Assembly (NCBI RefSeq): GCF_000769405.2 | Contig: NZ_CP053441.1 | Span: forward strand, 62,001-126,000 | Source: Rhizobium brockwellii | GTDB taxonomy: Bacteria > Pseudomonadota > Alphaproteobacteria > Rhizobiales > Rhizobiaceae | DNA length: 64,000 nucleotides | Reading direction: 5' to 3' | In this document: piece by piece, positions 34,296 through 43,970 of the stretch | Numbering within the stretch: the first letter of the stretch is position 1 | How the letters are laid out: every line of letters begins with the position of its first letter | Notes under the pieces: model-generated | The model's input: only the letters and a program-made list of their open reading frames with translations | What the model was told of the DNA's origin: nothing | The model's database searches: none | Position numbers and translations under genes: made by a program

Positions 34296-35969
34296 TCAGT
34301 TCCCGAGAATGCCGGGCAGGCGCAGGCCCTTTTCCTTGGCGCAGTCGATGGCGATCTCGTAGCCGGCATCGGCGTGGCGCATGACGCCGGTCGCCGGATC
34401 GTTCCAGAGCACGCGCTCGAGGCGTCTTGCGGCATCGTCCGTGCCATCGGCGCAAATGACCATGCCGGAGTGCTGCGAGAAGCCCATGCCGACACCGCCG
34501 CCGTGATGCAGCGACACCCAGGTGGCGCCCGACGCCGTGTTGAGCAGGGCGTTGAGCAGCGGCCAGTCGGAAACGGCGTCGGAACCGTCCTTCATCGCTT
34601 CGGTCTCGCGGTTCGGCGAGGCGACGGAGCCGGAGTCCAGATGGTCGCGGCCGATGACGATCGGGGCGGAGAGTTCGCCTGTTCTCACCATCTCGTTGAA
34701 GGCGAGGCCAAGCTTGTGGCGGTCGCCCAAGCCCACCCAGCAGATGCGGGCCGGCAGACCCTGGAAGGCGATGCGCTCCCTGGCCATGTCGAGCCAGTTG
34801 TGCAGGTGCTTGTTGTCAGGCAGCAGCTCCTTCACCTTGGCATCGGTCTTGTAGATATCCTCCGGATCGCCGGAAAGGGCCGCCCAGCGGAAGGGGCCGA
34901 TGCCGCGGCAAAACAGCGGGCGGATATAGGCCGGTACGAAGCCTGGGAAGGCGAAGGCGTTTTCGAGGCCTTCGTCCTTGGCGACCTGGCGGATATTGTT
35001 GCCATAATCGAGTGTCGGCACGTCGGCATTCCAGAAGGCGATCATCGCTTCGACATGCTCGCGCATCGAGGCGCGGGCCGCTTTTTCCACGGCCTTCGGA
35101 TCGCTTTCGCGCTTCGCCTTCCATTCGCCCATCGTCCAGCCCTTCGGCAGATAGCCGTTGATCGGGTCGTGCGCCGAGGTCTGGTCGGTGACGATATCGG
35201 GGCGGATGCCGCGGCGGACCATCTCCGGCAGGATTTCGGCAGCATTGCCGAGCAGGCCGACGGACTTCGCCTCGCCGGCCTTGGTCCAGCGGTCGATCAT
35301 CTCAAGCGCTTCATCGAGCGTCTCGGCCTTGGCGTCGACATAGCGGGTGCGCAGGCGGAAATCGATCGAGTCGGGATTGCATTCGACGGCCAGGCAGCAG
35401 GCGCCGGCCATGACGGCGGCGAGCGGCTGGGCGCCGCCCATGCCGCCGAGGCCGCCGGTCAGGATCCATTTGCCCTTGAGATTGCCGCCGTAATGCTGGC
35501 GGCCGGCCTCGACGAAGGTCTCATAGGTGCCCTGCACGATGCCCTGCGTGCCGATATAGATCCACGAGCCGGCCGTCATCTGGCCGTACATGGCAAGGCC
35601 CTTCTTATCCAACTCGTTGAAATGATCCCAGGTCGCCCAATGCGGCACGAGGTTGGAATTGGCGATCAGCACCCGCGGCGCATCCTTGTGGGTGCGGAAC
35701 ACGCCGACCGGCTTGCCGGACTGTACCACCAGGGTTTCTTCTTCCGTCAGCGTCTTCAGCGTCGCGACGATGCGGTCGAAATCCTCCCAGGTGCGGGCGG
35801 CGCGGCCGATGCCGCCATAAACGACGAGCTCGTTCGGATTTTCGGCGACGTCGGGATCGAGATTGTTCATCAGCATGCGCAGCGGCGCTTCGGTCATCCA
35901 GCTCTTGGCATTGAGATCGTTGCCGCGGGGCGCGCGGATTTCGCGGATATTGTGGCGTGGATTGTTCAT
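34296..35969 (-). CDS. hutU: Urocanate hydratase
   Basis: A 557-residue enzyme of normal length with urocanase landmarks: [26 protein letters not shown] and the NAD-binding and active-site stretch [19 protein letters not shown] near the C-terminus. It converts urocanate to imidazolone propionate using tightly bound NAD+. It lies between hutG and hutD in the hut operon. A 710-codon open frame on the opposite strand is only its antisense shadow. Confidence 0.97.
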   Translation of the reverse strand: MNNPRHNIREIRAPRGNDLNAKSWMTEAPLRMLMNNLDPDVAENPNELVVYGGIGRAARTWEDFDRIVATLKTLTEEETLVVQSGKPVGVFRTHKDAPRVLIANSNLVPHWATWDHFNELDKKGLAMYGQMTAGSWIYIGTQGIVQGTYETFVEAGRQHYGGNLKGKWILTGGLGGMGGAQPLAAVMAGACCLAVECNPDSIDFRLRTRYVDAKAETLDEALEMIDRWTKAGEAKSVGLLGNAAEILPEMVRRGIRPDIVTDQTSAHDPINGYLPKGWTMGEWKAKRESDPKAVEKAARASMREHVEAMIAFWNADVPTLDYGNNIRQVAKDEGLENAFAFPGFVPAYIRPLFCRGIGPFRWAALSGDPEDIYKTDAKVKELLPDNKHLHNWLDMARERIAFQGLPARICWVGLGDRHKLGLAFNEMVRTGELSAPIVIGRDHLDSGSVASPNRETEAMKDGSDAVSDWPLLNALLNTASGATWVSLHHGGGVGMGFSQHSGMVICADGTDDAARRLERVLWNDPATGVMRHADAGYEIAIDCAKEKGLRLPGILGN

Positions 35970-35993
35970 GGCGGTTCCCCTGTCGAGTGATCG

Positions 35994-36812
35994 TTATCGT
36001 TTCAGGCCTGGCGCAATCTGTTCGATGCGCACCAGAATGTTCTTGAGATGGACGCGAAGTCTGTCTGCCTTGGCGCCATCGCAGGCAAAGGGCGCCGCCT
36101 CGGTTTGGAGATGCGTCGATTGCGCGAGCTCCATCTGGATCGCGTGCACACCGGTATCGGGCCGACCATAGTGGCGTGTCGTCCAGCCGCCCTTGAAGCG
36201 ACCGTTCAGCACACTGTCGTAACCTTCGGCGGCTTCGACGACGGTGAGCGTCGCCTGCTCGATCGCGCTGTCGCACGTCTTGCCCATGTCGGTGCCGATA
36301 TTGAAATCCGGCAACTTGCCTTCGAAGAGGAAGGGAATGTGGGAGCGGATCGAGTGGCAGTCGTAGAGAATTGCGACGCCATGGATTGCTCTCACGCGCT
36401 CGATCTCGGCGGCAAGTGCGGCATGATAGGGCGCATGGAAGTCCCGCAGCCGCGCCGCGACGTCGGCTTCGTCAGGCGCCTGCCCATCCTTCCAGATCGC
36501 CTTGCCGTCGAAATCCGTTTCAGGAACAAGGCCGGTGGTATTCTGGCCGGGATAGAGGCTGACGCCCGCCGGATCGCGGTTGGCGTCGATCACATAGCGG
36601 TGGAAGGTGGCACGCACCACCGTGACATCGTCGAGCAGGCCGTCATAGAGCTCATGGATGTGCCAGTCGGTGTCGGCCAGCATCCTGCCGTTGCCGTTGA
36701 GGCGGTCGGCAATCTCAGCCGGCACGTCGGTCCCGGTATGGGGGAAACCGAGGATGACGGGCGAGGTGCCTTGGCGAATTTCGCATGGAGAGGAGACTTT
36801 TTCCGTCGCCAT
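35994..36812 (-). CDS. hutG: N-formylglutamate deformylase
   Basis: A 272-residue member of the FGase family (GFPHTGTDVPAEIADRLN, DTDWHIHELYDG, ATFHRYVIDANRDPAG, ILYDCHSIRS). It splits N-formylglutamate into formate and glutamate, the last step of the five-step hut route that begins with HutF. Its ATG lies four bases after the hutH stop, so the genes are tightly coupled. Confidence 0.95.
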   Translation of the reverse strand: MATEKVSSPCEIRQGTSPVILGFPHTGTDVPAEIADRLNGNGRMLADTDWHIHELYDGLLDDVTVVRATFHRYVIDANRDPAGVSLYPGQNTTGLVPETDFDGKAIWKDGQAPDEADVAARLRDFHAPYHAALAAEIERVRAIHGVAILYDCHSIRSHIPFLFEGKLPDFNIGTDMGKTCDSAIEQATLTVVEAAEGYDSVLNGRFKGGWTTRHYGRPDTGVHAIQMELAQSTHLQTEAAPFACDGAKADRLRVHLKNILVRIEQIAPGLKR

Positions 36813-36816
36813 CGTC

Positions 36817-38352
36817 TCAACCCTCCAATACCGGCAATATGCCAGATGAAACCGAGGCGTTCAGCGCGCCCGTCGCCACCAGTTCGGCGGCGGCGGCGAG
36901 GTCGTTTGCCATGTAGCGATCGACGTCGAGGCTCGGAACCTTGGTGCGGATCGCGGTGATCGCCTTGCCAAGTTCCGGGCTTGTCGATAGCGGCGCGCGC
37001 AGTTCAACGCCTTGGGCGGCGGTCAGCGCCTCGATGCCGATGATGCCGAACAGGTTCTCGGTCATGGCGAGCAGGCGGCGGGCGCCATGGCAGGCCATCG
37101 AGACATGGTCTTCCTGGTTGGCCGACGTCGGCGTCGAATCGACCGAGGCCGGGTGCGACATCTGCTTGTTCTCGGACATCAGCGCCGCAGACGTCACCTC
37201 GGCGATCATCAGGCCGGAGTTCAAGCCCGGCTTCTTGGCGAGGAAGGCCGGTAGGCCGTAGGAAAGGGTTGGATCGACCAGCAGCGCGATGCGGCGCTGC
37301 GAAATCGCGCCGATCTCGCAGACGGCAAGCGCGATCTGGTCGGCGGCGAAGGCGACGGGTTCGGCGTGGAAATTGCCGCCGGAGACGACGGAATTGTCCG
37401 ACAGCACCAGCGGATTGTCGGTGACCGCATTGGCTTCGATCTCAAGGGTGCGGGCAACCGAGCGCAGCAGATCGAGGCAGGCGCCGTCGACCTGCGGCTG
37501 GCAGCGGATGCAATAGGGATCCTGGACGCGCTCGTCGCCCTCGATGTGGCTCTGGCGGATGATGGAGTTTTCGAGGAGCGCGCGAAGCGCGGCTGCCGTG
37601 TCGATCTGGCCCTTATGGCCACGCAATGTGTGAATGTCCGGATGGAAGGGCGCCGAAGAACCCATGGCGGCATCGGTGGACATGGCGCCGGTGATGAGAG
37701 CTGCCTGTGCGGCACGATGGGCGCGGAAGAGGCCGGCAAGCGCCAGCGCCGTCGAGGTCTGGGTGCCGTTGATCAGCGCCAGGCCCTCCTTGGCGGCGAG
37801 CACGACCGGTTTGAGGCCGGCCCTTTCGAGGGCTTGCGCGCCCGGGAGCCGTTCGCCGGCGAAGAAGGCTTCAGCCTCGCCCATCATCACCGCCGCCATA
37901 TGGGCAAGGGGCGCAAGATCGCCGGAGGCGCCGACCGAGCCTTTTTCCGGGATCAGCGGAATGACGCCCTTTTCCAGCATGCCTTCGATCAGCCGGACCA
38001 GCTCCAGCCGCACGCCGGAGGCGCCGCGCCCGAGCGAGACCAGCTTCAGCGCCATGATCAGCCGCACGATATTCTCAGGCAGTGGCGCGCCGACGCCGCA
38101 GCAATGCGACAGGATGAGATTGCGCTGCAAGGTGGTCACGTCGGCGCTGTCGATCTTGATCGAGGCGAGTTTGCCGAAGCCGGTATTGATGCCGTAGACC
38201 GGCGCATTGCCGGCGGCGATCTCGGCGATGCGGGCAGCGGCCTTGGCGATCCCGGCATCGAAGGCGGGATCGAGCCTTGCCGGCACACCGGTCCAGTAGA
38301 TGGTTTCCAGGTCCTTGAGCGAGACGGAGCCCGGGTGGAGTGTGATGGTCAT
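36817..38352 (-). CDS. hutH: Histidine ammonia-lyase
   Basis: A 511-residue enzyme with the intact MIO-forming triad Ala142-Ser143-Gly144 in [15 protein letters not shown], catalytic Tyr53 in VYGINTGFG, and the later [14 protein letters not shown] motif. It deaminates histidine to urocanate. Its start overlaps the hutI stop by four bases (ATGA). It serves as the in-window reference for the MIO-less paralogue at 46211. Confidence 0.97.
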   Translation of the reverse strand: MTITLHPGSVSLKDLETIYWTGVPARLDPAFDAGIAKAAARIAEIAAGNAPVYGINTGFGKLASIKIDSADVTTLQRNLILSHCCGVGAPLPENIVRLIMALKLVSLGRGASGVRLELVRLIEGMLEKGVIPLIPEKGSVGASGDLAPLAHMAAVMMGEAEAFFAGERLPGAQALERAGLKPVVLAAKEGLALINGTQTSTALALAGLFRAHRAAQAALITGAMSTDAAMGSSAPFHPDIHTLRGHKGQIDTAAALRALLENSIIRQSHIEGDERVQDPYCIRCQPQVDGACLDLLRSVARTLEIEANAVTDNPLVLSDNSVVSGGNFHAEPVAFAADQIALAVCEIGAISQRRIALLVDPTLSYGLPAFLAKKPGLNSGLMIAEVTSAALMSENKQMSHPASVDSTPTSANQEDHVSMACHGARRLLAMTENLFGIIGIEALTAAQGVELRAPLSTSPELGKAITAIRTKVPSLDVDRYMANDLAAAAELVATGALNASVSSGILPVLEG

Positions 38353-39611
38353 CGACCGTTCCTTTCGCCCTTGAAGACGCGTGCGTGAAGCGGATTGAAG
38401 CCGATGCGGTAGACGAGCTCGGCGAGGCTTTCGATATTCCAGATGGCGAGATCGGCGGATTTGCCGGCTTCGAGCGTTCCTGTCTTGTCGAGCAGACCGA
38501 GGGCGCGGGCGCCTTCACGGGTGGCGCCGGCGATGCATTCCTCGACGGTGAGGCCGAAGAGCGTCGCCGACATGTTCATGGTGAGCAGCATCGAGGTGAG
38601 CGGCGAGGTGCCGGGATTGCAATCGGTGGCGATCGCAATCGGCACGCCTGCCCGCCGCAACGCCTCTACCGGCGGCTTCTGCTTTTCATGGATGGCGTAG
38701 AAGGCGCCGGGCAGCAGCACGGCGACGGTGCCGGCTGCGGCCATCGCCGCAACGCCATCTTCGTCGAGATATTCGAGGTGATCGGCTGACAGTGCGCCAT
38801 AGGACGCGGCGAGCTTGGCGCCGCCAAGATTGGAGAGCTGCTCGGCATGCAGCTTTACCGGCAGGCCAAGCGCCTTCGCCTTGTCGAAGACGCGGGCGAT
38901 CTCGGCCGTGGAAAAAGCAATGCCCTCGCAGAAGCCATCGACAGCATCGGCAAGACCGAGGCCATGCATGTCGTCGAGACCGGGCAGGACGACATCATCG
39001 AGATAATCGCCGTTGCGATTCTTGTAGTCCACAGGCGTCGCATGGGCGCCGAGATAGCTGGTGGCGACGCGGACCGGGCGGATATGGCCGAGCAGGCGGG
39101 CGCTCTGCAGCATCTTCACTTCGCCGCTCCGGTTCAGTCCGTAGCCGGACTTGACCTCGATCGTCGTGACACCTTCGGCAAGCAGCGTGTCGAGCCGCGG
39201 CAGAGCCTGCGCGACAAGCTCCTCGACCGACAGCGCATTGGTCGCTTTCACCGAGGAGACGATGCCGCCTCCGGCACGCGCGACCTCCTCATAGGTGGCG
39301 CCTGCAAGGCGCATTTCGAACTCACGGGCTCGGTTGCCGCCATGGACGATATGGGTGTGGCAGTCGACGAGGCCGGGCGTCACCCAGCGGCCTTCGAGAT
39401 CGACGATTTCGGAGTGTTCGATGGCCGATGCTGGGAGCTCGCTTTCGGCGCCGGCAAAGGCGATGCGGCCGTTTTCGACAAGCAAAACGCCCTTTTCGAC
39501 GATGCCGAGACCCTCTTTATCAGGCGCAAGCGTGGCGAGCCGCGCATTGCGCCACAGCACTGGGCGGGTGTCGGCAGATGGGGCTTTCTCTGAAAAATTG
39601 TTCCCGGTCAT
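38349..39611 (-). CDS. hutI: Imidazolonepropionase
   Basis: A 420-residue amidohydrolase with the metal motif [20 protein letters not shown] (near residue 70), [19 protein letters not shown] and [11 protein letters not shown]. It opens imidazolone propionate to formiminoglutamate. ATG 39611 (MTGNNFSEK) follows ggaaagg; a longer frame starting at 39668 would run through the operator and is rejected. First gene of the hutIHGUD operon, divergent from hutF. Confidence 0.95.
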   Translation of the reverse strand: MTGNNFSEKAPSADTRPVLWRNARLATLAPDKEGLGIVEKGVLLVENGRIAFAGAESELPASAIEHSEIVDLEGRWVTPGLVDCHTHIVHGGNRAREFEMRLAGATYEEVARAGGGIVSSVKATNALSVEELVAQALPRLDTLLAEGVTTIEVKSGYGLNRSGEVKMLQSARLLGHIRPVRVATSYLGAHATPVDYKNRNGDYLDDVVLPGLDDMHGLGLADAVDGFCEGIAFSTAEIARVFDKAKALGLPVKLHAEQLSNLGGAKLAASYGALSADHLEYLDEDGVAAMAAAGTVAVLLPGAFYAIHEKQKPPVEALRRAGVPIAIATDCNPGTSPLTSMLLTMNMSATLFGLTVEECIAGATREGARALGLLDKTGTLEAGKSADLAIWNIESLAELVYRIGFNPLHARVFKGERNGR

Positions 39612-39640
39612 CAGCTTTGCGCCTTTCCTTATGTCAAAAC

Positions 39641-39652
39641 ATGTATATACAT
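39641..39652. promoter_or_regulatory. HutC-type operator between hutI and hutF
   Basis: atgtatatacat is a perfect 12-bp palindrome in the 122-bp gap between the divergent hutI and hutF starts. HutC sites in Pseudomonas centre on TGTATATACA, which is contained here exactly. It would let one repressor dimer control both directions. Urocanate is the known inducer of HutC. Confidence 0.75.
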
Positions 39653-39733
39653 AATCGACAGGTGACAAGAGAAATTTTGTGCGCTTTTCTGGAAAAGAAA
39701 GATCGGCGGCACGGCAAGAGGAGAGGGAAGGTC

Positions 39734-41080
39734 ATGACCACACTTCACGCAGGCACGGCGCTGACGCCGCAGGGCTGGCAGAAGGACGTGCGGCTGACGC
39801 TTAAGGCCGGGCGCATCGCGCGGGTCGAAATCGGCACTGCTCCCGAGCCCGGCGACGAACGCCACGCTCTCCTTGTTCCTGCCATGGGGAACCTGCACAG
39901 CCATGCCTTCCAGCGGGCGATGGCCGGCCTTGCCGAAGTGCGCGGCCCAGCCAATGACAGCTTCTGGAGCTGGCGCACTGTCATGTACAAATTTGCCCTG
40001 GCGATGACGCCTGATCATGTCGAGGCGGTGGCGGCCAAGCTTTATGCGGAAATGCTGGAGGCCGGGTTTTCCCGCGTCGGCGAGTTCCACTATCTCCACC
40101 ACGACAGGGATGGCGGCACTTACGCCAATATCGCCGAGCTTGCCGAACGCATCGGCGCGGCAAGCGAAGAGACCGGTATTGGCCTGACGCTGCTGCCGGT
40201 CTTCTATGCCCATTCCGGCTTCGGCGGAGCTGCCCCGATCGACGGCCAGCGGCGTTTCATCAATTCGCTCGAAAGCTTCGAAATGCTGATGGAAGGATGC
40301 CGGACGATGACCGGCCGGCTCGATGGCGCCGAGCTCGGGCTGGCGCCGCACAGCCTGCGCGCTGCGACGCCGGACGAGCTTACAAGGCTCGTGCCGATGG
40401 CGGGCGACGGTCCCATCCATATCCATGTCGCCGAGCAGGTGAAGGAGGTCGAGGACTGCATCGCCTGGTCCGGCGCGCGGCCTGTGGAATGGCTGCTCGA
40501 TCATGCGCCTGTCGATGAGCGCTGGTGCCTGATCCATGCGACGCACATGACCGAGGACGAAACGCGGCGGATGGCGAAAAGCGGCGCGATTGCCGGCCTC
40601 TGCCCGATCACCGAAGCCAATCTCGGCGACGGCGCCTTTGCCGCGCCGCTCTTCCTCGAAGAGGGCGGGCGTTATGGCATCGGCTCGGATTCCAACGTGC
40701 TGATTTCCGTGCCGGAGGAACTGCGCCAGCTCGAATATTCGCAGCGTCTGGCGCTTCGCGCCCGCAACGTCGTCGCGGCACCCGGCGGTTCGACTGCGCT
40801 TTCACTGTTCACACATGCACTTGCCGGCGGCGGTGCCGCGCTGAAGGCGCCGGCCGGCCTCGTTGAGGGCCATTCCGCCGATATCGTCTCACTCGACACC
40901 AAAGCCGTTCCTTATCTCACAGGCGACCAGATCCTCGATCACTGGCTGTTTGCAGGCGGCATTTCCATCGATTGCGTTTGGGCACGCGGCCGCAAGCAGG
41001 TGGAGGGCGGCCGCCATCTCAGGCGTGATGCCATCGACGGGCGATTCCTCGCTGCGATGGGCGAATTGCTGGCTGCCTGA
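39734..41080 (+). CDS. hutF: Formimidoylglutamate deiminase
   Basis: A 448-residue amidohydrolase with GNLHSHAFQRAMAGL (metal His pair, about residues 55-69), HIHVAEQVKEVEDC, LIHATHMTEDE and GIGSDSNV. It deiminates formiminoglutamate to formylglutamate, which HutG hydrolyses; having both proves the five-step route. ATG 39734 follows agaggagaggga. Transcribed alone or with the GntR gene at 41202 downstream. Confidence 0.94.
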   Translation: MTTLHAGTALTPQGWQKDVRLTLKAGRIARVEIGTAPEPGDERHALLVPAMGNLHSHAFQRAMAGLAEVRGPANDSFWSWRTVMYKFALAMTPDHVEAVAAKLYAEMLEAGFSRVGEFHYLHHDRDGGTYANIAELAERIGAASEETGIGLTLLPVFYAHSGFGGAAPIDGQRRFINSLESFEMLMEGCRTMTGRLDGAELGLAPHSLRAATPDELTRLVPMAGDGPIHIHVAEQVKEVEDCIAWSGARPVEWLLDHAPVDERWCLIHATHMTEDETRRMAKSGAIAGLCPITEANLGDGAFAAPLFLEEGGRYGIGSDSNVLISVPEELRQLEYSQRLALRARNVVAAPGGSTALSLFTHALAGGGAALKAPAGLVEGHSADIVSLDTKAVPYLTGDQILDHWLFAGGISIDCVWARGRKQVEGGRHLRRDAIDGRFLAAMGELLAA

Positions 41081-41112
41081 AAAAGAGCTTTTCCTGTCCA
41101 GGCATTCGAATT

Positions 41113-41177
41113 AGAGCAATTCCAGCAAAAATGTGTAGTGGTTTTTCGTCCCGAATTGCGTAAAAACAAAGAGATAG
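41113..41177 (+). repeat. Dispersed palindromic repeat, family A, copy 2
   Basis: agagcaattccagcaaaaat starts a unit with closing arm gaattgcgtaaaaacaaaga and an inner gtggtttttcg. It matches copy 1 (1082-1148) on the opposite strand word by word. It fills the hutF / GntR gap. Confidence 0.75.
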
Positions 41178-41201
41178 CGGGAGACCAATCGGAACGTGGC
41201 G

Positions 41202-41924
41202 ATGAACCAAAGCAGGGATCCCACCTTGCATCAGCGCATCCTCAGCGACATCGAGGGCCGTATCGTCTCGGGCGATTGGCCGCCGGGGCACCGTATTCCC
41301 TTCGAGGTCGATCTCGCCACGCAATATGACTGCTCGCGCATGACGATGAACAAGGTGCTGACCCAGCTCGCCAAGGCCGGCCTTATCGAGCGCCGCAAGA
41401 AGTCCGGCAGCTTCGTCACCCAGCCGCAGGCGCAATCGGCGGTTCTCGAAATCCACGATATCAAGGCCGAGGTGCAGTCGCTGAACCTGCCCTATTCCTA
41501 TGCGGTATCGAAGAAGACGAGCCGCAAGGCCAAGGCGGAAGACAGTCGAAGGCTGGAACTGCCTGTGGCATCCTCGGTCGTCGAGGTCGTCTGCATCCAC
41601 AATGCCGGTGCGCGGCCCTTCTGCCTGGAGGAGCGGCTGATCAGTCTTGCGACGGTGCCAGAGGCCGCCAATGCCGATTTCCTGACGATGGCGCCGGGGC
41701 CGTGGCTGCTCAACCAGGTGCCTTGGAGCACGGCCGAACACCGGATCCACGCCGTCTCGGCCAGTGCCGAAGTCGCCGCCGTCCTCGACATAGCGCGCAA
41801 TACCGCCTGCCTCGTGGTCGAACGCCGGACCTGGAGCGGCGCCGGCCCGGTGACGCATGTGCGCTTCACCTATCCGGGCGATCGCCACGCGCTGGTGGCG
41901 CGTTTCACGCCGGCATCACAATAA
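41202..41924 (+). CDS. GntR/UTRA regulator, HutC-like paralogue
   Basis: A 240-residue protein with N-terminal winged helix (HQRILSDIEGRIVSGDWPPG, CSRMTMNKVLTQLAKAGLIE) and a C-terminal UTRA ligand domain. It is HutC-like but less close to Pseudomonas HutC than the gene at 41961. ATG 41202 is chosen; GTG 41196 is an alternative. Position downstream of hutF suggests a role in hut control, perhaps with another effector. Confidence 0.88.
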   Translation: MNQSRDPTLHQRILSDIEGRIVSGDWPPGHRIPFEVDLATQYDCSRMTMNKVLTQLAKAGLIERRKKSGSFVTQPQAQSAVLEIHDIKAEVQSLNLPYSYAVSKKTSRKAKAEDSRRLELPVASSVVEVVCIHNAGARPFCLEERLISLATVPEAANADFLTMAPGPWLLNQVPWSTAEHRIHAVSASAEVAAVLDIARNTACLVVERRTWSGAGPVTHVRFTYPGDRHALVARFTPASQ

Positions 41925-41931
41925 GTCTGCT

Positions 41932-41949
41932 ATGTTCCATATACAACAT
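41932..41949. promoter_or_regulatory. Operator-like dyad between two converging GntR genes
   Basis: atgttccatatacaacat has 5-bp arms and a core (ccatatacaac) also present in the hutC/binding-protein promoter at 42789. It sits between two converging stop codons, an odd place for an operator; it could act as an auxiliary site or looping partner. Confidence 0.35.
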
Positions 41950-41960
41950 GGGCAGTGTTT

Positions 41961-42716
41961 TCATTCCTCGAACATCTTGCCGCTGCGCGCTTCCAGCCGG
42001 TAGCGGTGGCCGGGATAGACGAGGCGGGCGGTCGAGACCACCTGCTTTGCCGACCATGTGCGCCGGCGGATCGTCAGGCACGGTTCGGTCTTCATGATGG
42101 TCAAGAGCTTGCATTCCCAGGCCTGCGGCATCGCCGCCTCGACAACGTGCTCGGAGCCGCTGAGCGGGGCCGCAGCCGTCAGATAAGCGTTCGGCGTCAG
42201 CGTCGCGAAATCCTGAGCGAGATATTCGGGGGCGGCTTCCGGATGGACGAAACGGTCCTCGATCTGCACCGGAACGCCGTTTTCGCTGTGGACGATCAGC
42301 GAATGGAAAACCGCAGCACCGATCGGCAGTTCAAGCGCGTCGGCGACCTCGGGAGACGCGGTTTCCTGGGCGAGAACGACGACGGAGGCCTCGTGCACAT
42401 GCCCGCGTTCGGCGATTTCCTCGGCAATGTTGCGGACCTCGAACAGCGCCGAATAGCCCTTGCGCTCGGCAACGAAGGAGCCGACGCCCTGGATGCGGAC
42501 AAGTTCGCCCTCATTGGCAAGTTCGCGCAGCGCCCGGTTGGCGGTCATCTTGCTGACGCCAAGTTCGACGACCAGTTCGTTTTCCGACGGCACGCGATAT
42601 TTCGGCGGCCACTCGCCGCTCTGGATGCGGTCGAGGATCACTTGCTTGACGCCGGCATAGAGCGGGGTGCTATCATTCTCCGCCAGTTCGCGCTTCATCT
42701 CGCCGGGACGCTTCAT
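41961..42716 (-). CDS. hutC: Histidine-utilisation repressor HutC (GntR/UTRA)
   Basis: A 251-residue regulator with close HutC resemblance by memory: PLYAGVKQVILDRIQSGEWPP, SKMTANRALRELANEGELVR, GVGSFVAE, SALFEVRNIAEEIAERGH, FHSLIVHSENGVPVQIEDRF, LLTIMKTEPCLTIRRRTWS. It should bind the palindromes at 39641 and 42789 and release them on urocanate. It is divergent from the ABC operon starting at 42913, which it likely controls too. Confidence 0.9.
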   Translation of the reverse strand: MKRPGEMKRELAENDSTPLYAGVKQVILDRIQSGEWPPKYRVPSENELVVELGVSKMTANRALRELANEGELVRIQGVGSFVAERKGYSALFEVRNIAEEIAERGHVHEASVVVLAQETASPEVADALELPIGAAVFHSLIVHSENGVPVQIEDRFVHPEAAPEYLAQDFATLTPNAYLTAAAPLSGSEHVVEAAMPQAWECKLLTIMKTEPCLTIRRRTWSAKQVVSTARLVYPGHRYRLEARSGKMFEE

Positions 42717-42788
42717 TGCCTATTCCTTTTGCACGCAGGGAATTCGCTACATAATTCTACTTTCCTCTTGCATATCATAAAATATTTC

Positions 42789-42808
42789 ATATGGTACCAT
42801 ATACAACC
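42789..42808. promoter_or_regulatory. Palindromic operator between hutC and the ABC operon
   Basis: atatggtaccatat (42789-42802) is a perfect 14-bp palindrome continuing into acaacc. The core atatacaac is shared with the dyad at 41932, and ATATACA with the hutI/hutF site. It lies 73 bp upstream of hutC and 111 bp upstream of the binding-protein gene. Confidence 0.55.
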
Positions 42809-42912
42809 TCCCAATTGGTCCTAGAAATTGAAATAGGACAGGAAAGGGCAAGCCGGCGAAGATCGGCCGTGGTGACGCAAGGTCTGTTTCAATTCCAGAG
42901 GAGAATTCACAA

Positions 42913-43752
42913 ATGAAATTCAGCGCAATCCTGCTTTGTGGCGTGGCGGCTTTTTCCGCCTTCGCCGCGCCTGCCTTTTCCAAAGACTGGACGAAGGCGA
43001 CCATTACACTCGAAGGCGCCTATGCGCCCTGGAACCTCACCAATGCCGACGGCACGCTCGGCGGCTTCGAACCGGAACTCGCCAAGGTGCTGTGCGAGCG
43101 CGCCAAGATCGAATGCACGCTGGTCGCCTCCGATTGGGACGGCATGATCCCGGCGCTCAACGCCGGCAAGTTCGACGTCATCATGGATGCGCTGTCGATC
43201 ACCGAGGAGCGCAAGCAGGTCATCGACTTTACCATTCCCTATGCCGCCACGCCTGCCGCCTTTGCCACCGCCAAAGATAGCCCGCTGGCAAAGGCCGCCG
43301 GCACCGGCGCCACGATCAAGATGACACCCGGCCAGACCGGCGTGAAGGAAATCGACGCGCTGAAGGCCGCCTTCAAGGGCAAGACGATCGGCATCCAGGC
43401 CGCCACCGTCTACGCCAAGTTCGTCTATGACAATTTCGGCGATATTGCCGAGATCCGCGAATATAAGACCGGTGCCGACCGCGACCTCGACTTGCAGAAC
43501 GGCCGCATCGACCTCGGCTTCGACGACGCCGTCTATTTCGCCAATGCCTTCGCGTCCGCCAACGGCGCGCTCGACTTCACCGGCCCCGAGATCATCGGTC
43601 CGATCTGGGGCGAGGGCGAAGGTCTGGGTGTCCGCAAGGCCGATACGGACCTGCGTGACAAGTTCAGCGAGGCGATCAAGTCCGCGCTTGCCGACGGCAC
43701 CGTCAAGAACCTCTCGATGAAGTGGTTCAAGGTCGACGTCAGCCCGCAATAA
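42913..43752 (+). CDS. ABC transporter substrate-binding protein, histidine-type
   Basis: A 279-residue family 3 periplasmic protein with signal peptide (residues 1-23, cleavage near AFS-KD). It keeps the amino acid ligand set: Arg100 for the carboxylate (ITEERKQVIDF) and an Asp pair (D204/D205) after GRIDLGF for the alpha-amine. It resembles HisJ/LAO proteins. With hutC divergent and an ammonia-lyase-like gene at the operon's end, histidine, urocanate or a histidine derivative is the likely ligand. Confidence 0.88.
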   Translation: MKFSAILLCGVAAFSAFAAPAFSKDWTKATITLEGAYAPWNLTNADGTLGGFEPELAKVLCERAKIECTLVASDWDGMIPALNAGKFDVIMDALSITEERKQVIDFTIPYAATPAAFATAKDSPLAKAAGTGATIKMTPGQTGVKEIDALKAAFKGKTIGIQAATVYAKFVYDNFGDIAEIREYKTGADRDLDLQNGRIDLGFDDAVYFANAFASANGALDFTGPEIIGPIWGEGEGLGVRKADTDLRDKFSEAIKSALADGTVKNLSMKWFKVDVSPQ

Positions 43753-43780
43753 GCGTTTCGGCCTTTCGGCCGCAAACACC

Positions 43781-43926
43781 GGTCTCCGGCTTCATCGCCG
43801 GAGACCGCATGCTCGAACAGGATGATTTTAGGCCGGGTCGGCCTAAAATCTGAATCCTGTTCTCAATTAAAGAGTTAGAGCATGATGTCGTCCGAAAACC
43901 GCTTACACTTTTCGGCATCATGCTCT
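43781..43926. repeat. Three consecutive hairpins including complete family B repeat
   Basis: Hairpin 1 pairs 43781-43790 with 43797-43806 (ggtctccggc). Hairpin 2 has outer arms 43816-43823/43854-43861 and inner arms 43824-43834/43840-43850. The third, family B, pairs 43877-43887 (agagcatgatg) with 43916-43926, inner ccgaaaa/ttttcgg. They separate the binding-protein gene from its permeases and may stabilise the abundant binding-protein transcript. Confidence 0.8.
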
Positions 43927-43970
43927 GGTGTCAATCCGCAAAACACTGCCACGGACGGGGAACGGACGAT

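Noticed and set aside
33858..35990. A 710-codon open frame on the plus strand opposite hutD, hutU
   Set aside because: It is the antisense shadow of GC-rich hut genes. It shows no family motifs, and the minus-strand genes are certain.
41202..41924. Naming this GntR/UTRA gene hutC
   Set aside because: The gene at 41961-42716 matches HutC much better along its whole length, so the symbol was given there.
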